Below, piece by piece: positions 42,450 to 50,157 of a stretch of DNA of 64,000 bases. The translations under genes were made by a program, and so were the position numbers. Source of the DNA: WHTK01 sp963711035. GTDB lineage: Bacteria; Chloroflexota; Dehalococcoidia; DSTF01; WHTK01. Numbering within the stretch: the first letter of the stretch is position 1; each line of letters opens with the position of its first letter. The notes beneath the pieces were generated by a model, which was not told where the DNA came from, did no database searches, and saw nothing but the letters and a program-made list of their open reading frames with translations. Location of the stretch: the NCBI GenBank assembly GCA_963711035.1, contig CAVQCN010000001.1, positions 930,001-994,000 of the forward strand, in the 5' to 3' direction.

Positions 42450-43472
42450 GTGAGTACGCCTATGACAGTTCTCGACACCCTCAACCGCCCGCTGCGCGAT
42501 CTGCGCATCTCCGTTACCGACCGCTGCACCTTCCGCTGCGTCTACTGCATGCCGAAGGAGATTTTCGGCAAGGACTACCAGTTCCTGCCCCGCGACGAGC
42601 TGCTGACCTTCGAGGAGATCACGCGTCTCACGCGCCTCTCGGCTGAGCTTGGCGTGCGCAAGGTGCGCCTCACCGGCGGCGAGCCGCTGCTGCGCCGCGA
42701 CTTCGAGAAGCTGGTCGCGATGCTGGCGGCCGTGGACGGCATCGAAGACATCGCCGTTACGACCAACGGATCGTTGTTCACACGCGAGCGCGCCGATGCG
42801 CTGAAGCAAGCCGGCCTCAACCGCGTCACCGTCAGCCTGGACTCGCTGAACGAAGAGACCTTCCAATCGATGAACGACGTCGGTTTTCCGGCCGCCAAGG
42901 TGCTCGAGGCGATCGACAACGCCGCGACCGCCGGCCTGACCCCGGTAAAGGTCGACATGGTGGTGAAGCGCGGCATCAACGACCACGACATCGTGTCGAT
43001 GGCGGAGCACTTCCGTAACACCGGCCACATCCTGCGCTTCATCGAGTACATGGACGTCGGCACGACGAACGGCTGGCGCATGGACGACGTCGTCTCCGCC
43101 GCCGAGATCGTGGAGCGCATCAACGCCGTCTGGCCTATCGAGCCGGTCGAGCCCAACTACTTCGGCGAGGTGGCGGAGCGCTACCGCTACGTCGACGGGG
43201 CCGGCGAGATCGGTATCATCGCTTCGGTGACGCACGCGTTCTGCGGCGCCTGCACTCGCGCTCGCCTCACGGCGGACGGCCATCTCTACACCTGCCTCTT
43301 TGGCGTACGCGGTCACGACCTGCGCGCCCTGCTGCGCAACGGCAGCACCGATGACGAGATCCGCGAGGCGCTGGCTACGATCTGGGGCAACCGCACCGAC
43401 CGCTACTCGGAGATTCGCAGCGACGACACGGTTAGCCTGCGCAAGGTGGAGATGTCGCACATCGGCGGCTAG
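42450..43472 (+). CDS. moaA: GTP 3',8-cyclase (molybdenum cofactor biosynthesis)
   Basis: 340 residues from a GTG; an ATG four codons later is equally possible. The radical-SAM cluster motif is C26-x3-C30-x2-C33, followed by L-T-G-G-E-P-L. The second cluster is supplied by F-C-G-A-C-T-R-A-R-L and a later Y-T-C, typical of MoaA. The canonical C-terminal GG is present (H-I-G-G). It converts GTP to 3',8-cyclo-dihydro-GTP, the substrate of MoaC encoded 350 nt downstream. The product would feed the molybdenum hydroxylase at 12.6-14.8 kb. Confidence 0.96.
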   Translation: MSTPMTVLDTLNRPLRDLRISVTDRCTFRCVYCMPKEIFGKDYQFLPRDELLTFEEITRLTRLSAELGVRKVRLTGGEPLLRRDFEKLVAMLAAVDGIEDIAVTTNGSLFTRERADALKQAGLNRVTVSLDSLNEETFQSMNDVGFPAAKVLEAIDNAATAGLTPVKVDMVVKRGINDHDIVSMAEHFRNTGHILRFIEYMDVGTTNGWRMDDVVSAAEIVERINAVWPIEPVEPNYFGEVAERYRYVDGAGEIGIIASVTHAFCGACTRARLTADGHLYTCLFGVRGHDLRALLRNGSTDDEIREALATIWGNRTDRYSEIRSDDTVSLRKVEMSHIGG

Positions 43473-43499
43473 CCATTAGCATGGCGGCGAACCGCGCGG
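43472..43499 (+). repeat. Post-stop hairpin repeat (CCATTAGC family), copy 3
   Basis: GCCATTAGCATGGCGGCGAA beginning with the last base of the moaA stop codon, nearly identical to the copy at 39125. Confidence 0.6.
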
Positions 43500-43565
43500 C
43501 TCGTTGCTGACGCTGGGCCGTATTCGGTGACCGTCCGACATCCTTGGTCGACAACGACGCCGAGC

Positions 43566-43742
43566 TGTCATTCTGAGCCGCAGGCGAAGAATCTCCCCTC
43601 GGCAAGCGCCACGGCGATAGACCGCGGAGCGTGGTTGCGCCAGAGGTTCGATTCTTCTCGCTGGCCGGAATGACAACGCGGGCGCCGGCCTGGAGACGTC
43701 TCGCCGTCCGGGGGAGATTCTTCGCTCCGCTCAGAATGACAG
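43566..43742. repeat. Composite R1 repeat upstream of moaC
   Basis: Contains an inverse R1 element (43566-43597, TGTCATTCTGAGCCGCAGGC..), a middle element ending GCTGGCCGGAATGACAAC (43650-43676) and a forward R1 element (43711-43742, GATTCTTCGCTCCGCTCAGA..). The same order recurs at 44344-44578 on the other side of moaC. Confidence 0.7.
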
Positions 43743-43823
43743 GTTGACTGCGCTTCTTCGCGAGATTGCCCGAATCACTGCCGGTGGCAGAGCGGCCGGC
43801 GTTGGCACTATCCTGAAGCCGTC

Positions 43824-44309
43824 ATGAACGACGAACCAAAGCTCTCGCATATCGACGAGTCAGGCCGGGCGCGCATGGTGGACGTAAGCGCCAAGGATCA
43901 AACGGTGCGTGTCGCCGTTGCGGCGGGCCGGGTGCTGATGCAGCCCACAACGCTGGGCCTGCTGCTGCGCGGCGAGATCGCCAAGGGCAACGTGCTGACC
44001 ACCGCGCAGGTGGCGGGCATCATGGCTGCCAAGCACACGCACGAGCTCATCCCCATGTGCCATCCCCTGCTCCTCACCGGCATCGACGTGGAGCTGACGC
44101 CGGACGAGGCCAACAGCGCCGTCGAGATCACGGCAACAGTGCGCACGACTGGCAAGACGGGCGTCGAGATGGAGGCGCTGACCGCCGTCTCCGTCGCGGG
44201 CCTCACCGTCTACGACATGTGCAAGGCGGTCGACCGCGGCATGCGCATCGAGGGCGTGAGGCTGCTGCGCAAGAGCGGCGGCGCCAGCGGTGACTGGGTG
44301 GCGGACTAG
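43824..44309 (+). CDS. moaC: Cyclic pyranopterin monophosphate synthase
   Basis: 161 residues, standard MoaC length. The signature blocks are M-V-D-V-S-A-K, then A-A-K-H-T-H-E-L-I-P-M-C-H-P-L and G-V-E-M-E-A-L-T-A-V-S-V-A, containing the active-site histidine, lysine and glutamates. It makes cPMP from the MoaA product. TATCCT (43809-43814) lies 9 nt before the ATG with no SD. It is bounded by two copies of the composite R1 repeat, so it is not strictly an operon with moaA. Confidence 0.96.
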   Translation: MNDEPKLSHIDESGRARMVDVSAKDQTVRVAVAAGRVLMQPTTLGLLLRGEIAKGNVLTTAQVAGIMAAKHTHELIPMCHPLLLTGIDVELTPDEANSAVEITATVRTTGKTGVEMEALTAVSVAGLTVYDMCKAVDRGMRIEGVRLLRKSGGASGDWVAD

Positions 44310-44343
44310 AGTCTGCGCAGTAAGGCAGAGGGCGAGCGCAGCC

Positions 44344-44578
44344 TGTCATTCTGAGCCGCCAGGCGAAGAATCTCCCCACGGCGGACGCAGCGGCAAATGA
44401 GACCGCGGGAGCGGTGATTGTGCCGAGGGGCAGATTTCTCTCGCTGGCCGGAATGACAACGCGGCGTTTCGTCATTGCGAGGGAGCGTCAGCGACGAAGC
44501 AATCTCGGACACATGGGCTGTTTTGCTCGATGGAGCCTTGTCACAGTAGAGATTCTTCGCGCTGCTCAGAATGACAAC
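44344..44578. repeat. Composite R1/R2 repeat downstream of moaC
   Basis: Inverse R1 (44344-44376), middle element (44431-44460), an R2 copy (44471-44507) and forward R1 (44548-44578). The R1-middle-R1 order matches 43566-43742. The ATG at 44571, a possible recJ start, is inside the last R1 copy. Confidence 0.7.
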
Positions 44579-44621
44579 TCAGGGCGCGAACAGCTCGTCC
44601 AAAGCCTTACGGACTCTTCGC

Positions 44622-44659
44622 TTGACAGGCGCCCTCGATGTGGTCGAATATGCGTTCGA
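44622..44659 (+). promoter_or_regulatory. Likely recJ promoter with SOS-like box
   Basis: TTGACA (44622-44627), an 18-bp spacer and GAATAT (44646-44651). The palindrome TCGAATATGCGTTCGA (44644-44659) covers the -10 and differs by one base from TCGAAC-N4-GTTCGA, the mycobacterial-type LexA site. Confidence 0.45.
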
Positions 44660-44660
44660 C

Positions 44661-46409
44661 TTGGAATCTCCTGCCGTATCGACGCGACCTCTTCCCGCCA
44701 GCGGTCCGTCAGGCGCCCCGAACCTTCGCGGTCGCAAGCGCTGGCAGCTGCGTGAGACGCAGCACCGCGGCCGTTTGGCGCACAGCGGTCTGCCGCCGCT
44801 CGTCGCCCACGTCCTGGAGAACCGCGGCGTCGCCAGTACCGGAGAGGCGCAGGTCTTCCTCGGCGGCAAGCCGGTGTCGCTGTGCGATCCGAGCGGTCTG
44901 CCTGGTTTCCTCCCCGCATTGCAGATCATGCGCCAGGCCGTGCGCGAGAAGCGTCTGGTCAGCGTCTACGGCGACTTCGATGTCGACGGTATCACCGCGA
45001 CCACCATCCTGACGCAGACGCTGCGCGACCTCGGCGGCGCCGTGCTGCCCTACATCCCCAACCGCGAGCGCGAAGGCTACGGCCTCAACCTGCGCGCCAT
45101 CGATTCGCTGGCCGACCGCGGTGTGGAGGTGCTCGTGACCTGCGACTGCGGCACGACGGCGCTACCTGAGATCGAGCACGCGCGGGCGCTGGGCATGGAG
45201 GTTGTTGTCGTCGATCACCACGTGCCGCCGGAGCTATTGCCGGAGGCGTCGGCGCTGGTCAACCCGAAGCTGCCGGTCGAGGACGAGTACCCCGAGTACG
45301 CCAGCGCCGGCGTAGCCTATCGCCTGGCCGAGGCGCTGTACGACGCCGAGCACCGCGACTTCCCAGACGACCGCTACGTCGAGCTGGCGGCGATGGCCAC
45401 GATCGCTGACATGGTGCCGCTGGTCGGCGAGAACCGGGAGCTGGTCAAGCGCGGTCTGGCGGCATTGTCGCGATCGCAGCGACCGGGGCTGCAGGCGCTG
45501 ATCCAGGTGTCCGGGCTGTCGGCGAAGAACGTCACGTCGGAGGCCATCGCCTTCGGCTTGGCGCCGCGCATTAACGCTACGGGGCGCCTGGCGGATGCGC
45601 GCCTGGCGCTGGACCTGCTGCTGACCGAAGAAGAGGGCACGGCTCTGGCGCTGGCCGAAACGATCGACGGGCTCAACAAAGAGCGGCAGCGCATCACGCG
45701 CGAGGCGGAGGCGATGGCGCGTGAGATGGTCGAGGCGCAGCCTGACGCGCCGCTCATCTTGCTGGGCCACGAGAGCTTCCACCAGGGCGTCATCGGCCTG
45801 GTGGCGTCGCGGCTGGTCGAGCAGTTTGGCAAGCCCGCCGCTGTGTACCAGAAGGGCGAGGTCGAATCGCGCGGCAGCTGCCGCAGCATCCCCGTCTACG
45901 ACATCGTGAGCGGCCTGCGGGCCTGCGACGAACTGTTCGAGCGCTACGGTGGCCACAAGCAGGCCGGCGGCTTCACGATCCGTAACGAGTATCTGCCGGC
46001 GCTGCACGAGCGCCTGGTGGAGCACGCCGCAGGCGAGTTGCAGGGGCAGGAACTGACGCCGTCGCTGGACATCGACGCCGAGTGGCCGCTGCATTCGCTG
46101 CGCAGCCAGGAGATCAAGTGGCTCGGCAAGCTGCAACCGCACGGCATCGGCAACCCGGATCCGCTGCTGCTCAGCCGCGGTGCGCTCGTCACCGACGCGT
46201 CGCGGGTGGGCGACGGGCAGCACCTGCGTCTGAAGCTGCGCGCCGGCCCCGTCGTCTGGCCGGCGATCGCCTTCCGCTGGGAGGGGGAGGCGCCGGTGCC
46301 GGGCCAACAGGTCGACGCCGTGTTCAGCCTCTCAGCCGACCGCTACGGTACGTCCGACAATGGCGGCGCGCTGCAGCTAACCGTAGTCGACCTGGCGCCT
46401 GCCACGTAA
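44661..46409 (+). CDS. recJ: Single-stranded-DNA-specific exonuclease RecJ
   Basis: About 582 residues from a TTG at 44661, or 612 from an ATG at 44571 that lies inside an R1 repeat. I prefer the TTG because a promoter overlaps the intervening region. The family begins with K-R-W-Q-L-R. DHH domain motifs are Y-G-D-F-D-V-D-G-I-T-A-T and V-V-D-H-H-V-P-P; the DHHA1 part has S-R-G-S-C-R-S and Y-G-G-H-K-Q-A-G-G-F. A C-terminal OB domain follows. It degrades 5' single strands in recombination and mismatch repair. The PH-like membrane protein starts 6 nt downstream. Confidence 0.93.
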   Translation: MESPAVSTRPLPASGPSGAPNLRGRKRWQLRETQHRGRLAHSGLPPLVAHVLENRGVASTGEAQVFLGGKPVSLCDPSGLPGFLPALQIMRQAVREKRLVSVYGDFDVDGITATTILTQTLRDLGGAVLPYIPNREREGYGLNLRAIDSLADRGVEVLVTCDCGTTALPEIEHARALGMEVVVVDHHVPPELLPEASALVNPKLPVEDEYPEYASAGVAYRLAEALYDAEHRDFPDDRYVELAAMATIADMVPLVGENRELVKRGLAALSRSQRPGLQALIQVSGLSAKNVTSEAIAFGLAPRINATGRLADARLALDLLLTEEEGTALALAETIDGLNKERQRITREAEAMAREMVEAQPDAPLILLGHESFHQGVIGLVASRLVEQFGKPAAVYQKGEVESRGSCRSIPVYDIVSGLRACDELFERYGGHKQAGGFTIRNEYLPALHERLVEHAAGELQGQELTPSLDIDAEWPLHSLRSQEIKWLGKLQPHGIGNPDPLLLSRGALVTDASRVGDGQHLRLKLRAGPVVWPAIAFRWEGEAPVPGQQVDAVFSLSADRYGTSDNGGALQLTVVDLAPAT

Positions 46410-46414
46410 CAGCC

Positions 46415-46879
46415 ATGCAGCCCTTGCTCTCGATGCCGGCCGGCGGTCTGCGCTGGCTACGCGTTCTCTATGTCGGCATCGGTGTCGCGGTTCTCGCGCT
46501 GCTCGCCGCGTTGCTGCTCGTGGGTGCGGACACCGCGGGTGTGCTCATCAGCGTCGTATCGCTGGTGTTCGTCGGCGCGATGTTCTATGTGATCGTGCCG
46601 CGCCGTTACGAGATTTACTCCGACAGCCTGCGCCTCGTCTTCCCCCTCTTCGGTTGGCGTGTTGGCTTCGACACGCTGGAGGCGTTTCGGCCGGCGATCT
46701 GGTGGCAGGCGTACGGCTACTGGGGCGTGCGTTTTGCGACGGCGCCATCGCAGGCCATCGAAGTAACGCGCCAGAACGCGCACATCGTGGGCCGGCCCAA
46801 CCTGATCATCTCGCCGCAGGACCGTACGACGTTTCTCTCCGAACTGAACGCGGCGTACGAGCGCTTTCGCAATCGCTAG
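46415..46879 (+). CDS. Two-TM protein with bacterial PH-like domain
   Basis: 154 residues. Two transmembrane helices lie at about 16-38 and 40-58, then a soluble domain with R-R-Y-E-I-Y-S-D-S-L-R-L-V-F and G-F-D-T-L-E, the pattern of membrane-anchored bacterial PH domains. The ending N-L-I-I-S-P-Q-D-R-T-T-F-L-S-E-L is also typical of that group. It overlaps no gene but follows recJ by 5 nt, so it is probably co-transcribed. Function unknown. Confidence 0.7.
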   Translation: MQPLLSMPAGGLRWLRVLYVGIGVAVLALLAALLLVGADTAGVLISVVSLVFVGAMFYVIVPRRYEIYSDSLRLVFPLFGWRVGFDTLEAFRPAIWWQAYGYWGVRFATAPSQAIEVTRQNAHIVGRPNLIISPQDRTTFLSELNAAYERFRNR

Positions 46880-46944
46880 TCGCCTGGCCTTTAGTCGGGA
46901 GTAGAATGCGCGCCGAGAGAGCAGACGAGCCGGGAGGGGCAATT

Positions 46945-48090
46945 ATGGCCGCAGTCGTTCGAGCCGATCACGTGGGCAGCCTCCTGCGGCCGCCCGAGCT
47001 GTTGCAGGCGCGCGACGATTTTGGCGCGCGGCGCATCAGTCTCGAGCAGCTGCGGGAGCAGGAAGACGCCGCTATCCTGCGGGCGCTGGAGATGCAGCGT
47101 CAGGCCGGTGTCGATATCTTCAGCGACGGCGAGTACCGGCGCAGCTCCTGGGCCGGCGCCATCCGCGAATCGGTCGAGGGCCTGGTACCCGACCCGGAAC
47201 CGCCTGCTCGGCGGCTGCTGGGCAGCTGGCAGGGCCCCAGCGCCGAGAAGGCCAACGCGGTGACGACGACGCGGCCAGGAACGCTCAGCCAGGTGGCGGG
47301 CGCGCGGTTGCGTCAGGTGCGCCGCCTCAACGGCGACGAGTCCTCCTTCCTCAAGCAGCACGCACCGGGGCCCTGGAAGACGACGATGCCGGGACCTCTC
47401 TCGGCAGCGGGGACGCTGTTCAAGCGCGGCGTCACCGACAAGTACTACGCCAATCGCACTGAGTTTTTCGCCCACATCGCCGAGATGCTGCAGAACGAGG
47501 TCCGCGCCCTAATCGAGGACGGCTGCTCCTACGTTCAGCTCGACTCGCTGCACTACGTCGAGCGGCTGACCTATGACGAGGTGCGGGCGCGCATGGTCGA
47601 GGATGGCGAGGACCCGGACACGTACCTCGACCAGCTCATCGCCTTCGACAACTCGGTGCTGGACGTCGCCAAGGCAGGCGGCGTGACGGTGGGGCTGCAC
47701 ATGTGCCGCGGCAACAACCGCAGCGCCTGGCACGCGGAAGGCAGCTACGAGCCGGTCGCGGAGAAGGCGTTCGGCCAGCTCAACGTCGACCGTTTCCTGC
47801 TGGAGTTCGACACGGAGCGTGCCGGCAGCTTCGAGCCGCTGCGTTTCGTGCCGCGCAACAAGATGGTCGTCTTGGGCCTGATCAGCTCGAAGCTGCCGCA
47901 GCTCGAATCCGTCGACGAGCTGCGCCGGCGCATCGACGCCGCTGCGCAGTACGTGCCGCTGGAGAACCTGGCTATCTCGCCCCAGTGCGGCTTCGCCTCG
48001 ACGGCGCCGGGCAACCTGCTCACGTGGGACGAGCAGCGCCGCAAGCTGGAACTGGTTGCCGAAACGGCCCGCAAGGTGTGGGGCCAGTAG
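46945..48090 (+). CDS. MetE C-terminal-domain-like methyltransferase (cobalamin-independent methionine synthase family)
   Basis: 381 residues from ATG at 46945 with GGGAGGGG upstream; the longer frame is not homologous. It corresponds to the catalytic C-terminal half of MetE (PF01717) without the N-terminal domain. R-A-D-H-V-G-S-L-L-R-P opens it. The zinc ligands are recognised in L-H-M-C-R-G-N (His, Cys), an E in L-E-F-D-T-E-R and the last Cys in P-Q-C-G-F-A-S. The short form can be a core methionine synthase or a methyltransferase acting on another thiol. A possible -10 TAGAAT sits at 46903-46908. Confidence 0.85.
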   Translation: MAAVVRADHVGSLLRPPELLQARDDFGARRISLEQLREQEDAAILRALEMQRQAGVDIFSDGEYRRSSWAGAIRESVEGLVPDPEPPARRLLGSWQGPSAEKANAVTTTRPGTLSQVAGARLRQVRRLNGDESSFLKQHAPGPWKTTMPGPLSAAGTLFKRGVTDKYYANRTEFFAHIAEMLQNEVRALIEDGCSYVQLDSLHYVERLTYDEVRARMVEDGEDPDTYLDQLIAFDNSVLDVAKAGGVTVGLHMCRGNNRSAWHAEGSYEPVAEKAFGQLNVDRFLLEFDTERAGSFEPLRFVPRNKMVVLGLISSKLPQLESVDELRRRIDAAAQYVPLENLAISPQCGFASTAPGNLLTWDEQRRKLELVAETARKVWGQ

Positions 48091-48247
48091 CATGGCTGCA
48101 TACCTGAACTTGAGGCTCCATTAACCGAACTGTAAAATTGCCTGTGCACGAGACGCTGAGCGTTGCTATGAGGCGGCGTAGGGGCCGTCTCGGTCTGGTT
48201 CACTCTCAATGCGCCGTGGCGGAGGAGTGCAGCAGCTGACAGGGAGC

Positions 48248-48266
48248 GCGAGGGGTGTCCCCTCGC
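48248..48266. repeat. Y-type hairpin upstream of pdxS
   Basis: GCGAGGGG-TGT-CCCCTCGC, 8-bp perfect stem with a 3-nt loop. It is a shorter copy of the hairpin in module Y, with compensatory base changes. Confidence 0.55.
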
Positions 48267-48333
48267 AACCCATTTCCCTTGCTCCGTGTGAAGCGGCGAA
48301 AGGGAAGGAGAACCTGAGAGCGGAGGAAGCTCG

Positions 48334-49224
48334 ATGACGAACGAGGACAAAGGCACCTTTACCGTAAAGAAGGGTCTCGCCCAGATGCTCAAGGGTGGCG
48401 TGATCATGGACGTCGTGACGCCCGAGCACGCCAAGATCGCGGAAGAGGCGGGAGCCTGCGCGGTGATGGCGCTGGAGCGCGTCCCGGCCGACATCCGCTC
48501 CGCCGGCGGCGTCGCCCGCATGTCCGACCCGGACATCATCCAGGCGATCATGGACACGGTCACGATTCCGGTCATGGCCAAGGTGCGCATCGGCCACTTC
48601 GTCGAGGCGCAGGTTATCGAAGCGCTGGGCGTCGACTACATCGACGAGTCCGAGGTGCTGACACCGGCCGACGAGGCGAACCACGTCGACAAGCACTCGT
48701 TCAAAGTGCCCTTCGTCTGCGGCTGCCGCGACCTCGGCGAGGCGTTGCGCCGCATAAGCGAGGGCGCGGCCATGATCCGCACGAAGGGCGAGGCCGGCAC
48801 CGGTAACGTCGTCGAAGCGGTGCGCCATATGCGTCAGGTGATGGACGACATCCGCCGCATCCAGAACATGCCCGACGACGAGCTCTACGCCGAAGCCAAG
48901 CGCCTCGGCGCGCCGGTCGAGCTCGTGCGTGAGGTCAAGGAGCTGGGCCGTCTGCCGGTCGTCATGTTCACGGCAGGCGGCATCGCCACGCCGGCGGACG
49001 CGGCGCTGATGATGCAGCTTGGCTCCGACGGCGTCTTCGTCGGCTCCGGCATCTTCAAGTCGAACAACCCGGCCAAGATGGCGCGTGCCATTGTCCAGGC
49101 GACGACGCACTACCAGGACCCCAAGATCATCGCTGAGGTCTCGCGCGGCGTCGGCGAGCCCATGAAAGGCCTCGAGATCGGAGCCATCCCCCAGGGTGAG
49201 CTGCTGGCCACGCGCGGCTGGTAA
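48334..49224 (+). CDS. pdxS: Pyridoxal 5'-phosphate synthase, synthase (lyase) subunit
   Basis: 296 residues, very conserved. G-G-V-I-M-D-V-V, then C-A-V-M-A-L-E-R-V-P-A-D, I-P-V-M-A-K-V-R-I-G-H-F (catalytic lysine) and V-F-V-G-S-G-I-F-K-S-N-N-P are diagnostic. It makes PLP from ribose 5-phosphate, glyceraldehyde 3-phosphate and ammonia delivered by PdxT. GGAGG precedes the ATG. Unlike most genomes, pdxT is not adjacent but 340 nt away, behind a terminator and a candidate RNA gene. Confidence 0.97.
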   Translation: MTNEDKGTFTVKKGLAQMLKGGVIMDVVTPEHAKIAEEAGACAVMALERVPADIRSAGGVARMSDPDIIQAIMDTVTIPVMAKVRIGHFVEAQVIEALGVDYIDESEVLTPADEANHVDKHSFKVPFVCGCRDLGEALRRISEGAAMIRTKGEAGTGNVVEAVRHMRQVMDDIRRIQNMPDDELYAEAKRLGAPVELVREVKELGRLPVVMFTAGGIATPADAALMMQLGSDGVFVGSGIFKSNNPAKMARAIVQATTHYQDPKIIAEVSRGVGEPMKGLEIGAIPQGELLATRGW

Positions 49225-49246
49225 CACGCGCGAACGGACGAGATCG

Positions 49247-49283
49247 GAAGGAGAGGTCGAAAGACCTCTCCTTCTTCGTGTGT
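49247..49283 (+). terminator. Intrinsic terminator of pdxS
   Basis: 12-bp stem GAAGGAGAGGTC with GACCTCTCCTTC closed by a GAAA tetraloop, followed by TTCGTGTGTTTT. It ends the pdxS transcript before the gap. Confidence 0.85.
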
Positions 49284-49293
49284 TTTGCGCTGG

Positions 49294-49347
49294 TTTTACC
49301 TGGCGTTAATCATCGTTAAAGCCGTGTTTATCGCGCATCGCTAGGGT
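49294..49347 (+). promoter_or_regulatory. Pho-box-like direct repeats and -10 in front of the candidate ncRNA
   Basis: TTTTAC (49294), GTTAAT (49305), GTTAAA (49315) and GTTTAT (49326) are spaced 11, 10 and 11 bp, the same phasing as at the phosphoesterase promoter. TAGGGT at 49342-49347 lies 16 bp from the start of the last repeat and would place transcription start near 49354. TTTTGC at 49283 could be a fifth unit. Confidence 0.5.
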
Positions 49348-49353
49348 GGTTGA

Positions 49354-49518
49354 GGTGGTGGCGATAGTTGCGGGCCGCTTTGGCCAGCACCGGATCGAGG
49401 ACCGTCGAGCGCATTGCTATCGACCACCAGACGCGAACAGGATCCGGCCCCTGCCCTCATGGGGCGCCCCTCTCCGGGATGTGGCGAACCCTCCCCATTC
49501 GCCACATCCCTTTCCTTT
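49354..49518 (+). ncRNA. Candidate structured non-coding RNA in the pdxS-pdxT gap
   Basis: No protein frame is credible here. The predicted 5' end opens a stem: GGTGGT (49354-49359) with ACCACC (49423-49428), and CGATAG (49362-49367) with CTATCG (49417-49422), a two-base bulge between. Inside, TGCG/CGCA (49069-type spacing: 49369-49372 with 49410-49413) extends it, enclosing GGCC-GCTTT-GGCC and a CGG/CCG hairpin. A second region has CCCC/GGGG pairing, and a strong terminator closes the transcript. It matches no RNA class I know. It could instead be an attenuating leader of pdxT. Length about 160 nt. Confidence 0.45.
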
Positions 49519-49520
49519 TG
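49476..49520 (+). terminator. Strong intrinsic terminator upstream of pdxT
   Basis: Perfect 13-bp stem GGGATGTGGCGAA with TTCGCCACATCCC, 9-nt loop, followed by TTTCCTTTTG. It lies 45 nt before the pdxT start and is separate from the pdxS terminator, so it must end another transcript. Confidence 0.88.
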
Positions 49521-49550
49521 CCTGAACCTGCATCTGCCGCTGCCCTGCGC

Positions 49551-49556
49551 TAAAAT
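49551..49556 (+). promoter_or_regulatory. -10 TAAAAT close to the pdxT start codon
   Basis: TAAAAT ends 8 nt before the ATG at 49565. There is no SD, so pdxT is probably transcribed on its own as a leaderless mRNA. Confidence 0.45.
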
Positions 49557-49564
49557 TGATCAAG

Positions 49565-50149
49565 ATGACAGCCACGGGTGTGCTTGCCCTTCAGGGCGAC
49601 TTTGCCGAGCACGAGGCGATCTTGCGGCGCCTCGGCGGCGAGACGCGCCAGGTGCGTCTGCCCGCCGATCTGGAGGGCATCGACGCGCTGATCATCCCCG
49701 GCGGCGAAAGCACAACAATCACTCGGCTCATAGACCTCTACGGCCTGCGTGAGCCGCTGCGGACGTTCGCGAGCGTTCACCCCGTGTGGGGGACCTGCGC
49801 CGGCATGATCGTCATGGCGCACGAGGCGACGGATCTGGACCGCGAGCCGCTGGACCTGATGGACATCGTGGTGCAGCGCAATGCTTTCGGTCGCCAGGTG
49901 GACAGCTTCGAAGCGGAGATGGACGTTGCGGAGCTGGAGGGTGGCCCGCTGCGGGCGATTTTCATCCGCGCACCGCTGATCCTCTCGACTGGGCCGGGTG
50001 TGAGGACGCTGGCGGAGATACCCGGGCACGGGATCGTCGCTGCGCGTCAGGGCCATCTGCTGGCAACGTCGTTCCATCCCGAATTGACCGACGATCTGCG
50101 ACTGCACCGCTACTTCCTCTCGTTGTCCGAGATGGTGGCGGTGGAGTAA
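49565..50149 (+). CDS. pdxT: Pyridoxal 5'-phosphate synthase, glutaminase subunit
   Basis: 194 residues. V-L-A-L-Q-G-D-F-A-E-H starts the family; I-I-P-G-G-E-S-T-T-I is diagnostic, G-T-C-A-G-M-I carries the nucleophilic cysteine, and F-H-P-E-L near the end supplies His-Glu of the triad. It releases ammonia from glutamine and channels it to PdxS. The start ATG at 49565 is preferred over a TTG at 49556. It has its own -10 and is split from pdxS by the candidate RNA. Confidence 0.95.
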   Translation: MTATGVLALQGDFAEHEAILRRLGGETRQVRLPADLEGIDALIIPGGESTTITRLIDLYGLREPLRTFASVHPVWGTCAGMIVMAHEATDLDREPLDLMDIVVQRNAFGRQVDSFEAEMDVAELEGGPLRAIFIRAPLILSTGPGVRTLAEIPGHGIVAARQGHLLATSFHPELTDDLRLHRYFLSLSEMVAVE

Positions 50150-50157
50150 GGGGGAAC

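Noticed and set aside
43566..44578. tRNA or CRISPR elements in the repeat-rich intergenic regions
   Set aside because: No cloverleaf or T-loop pattern and no regularly spaced identical repeats with unique spacers; the repeats are irregular and inverted.
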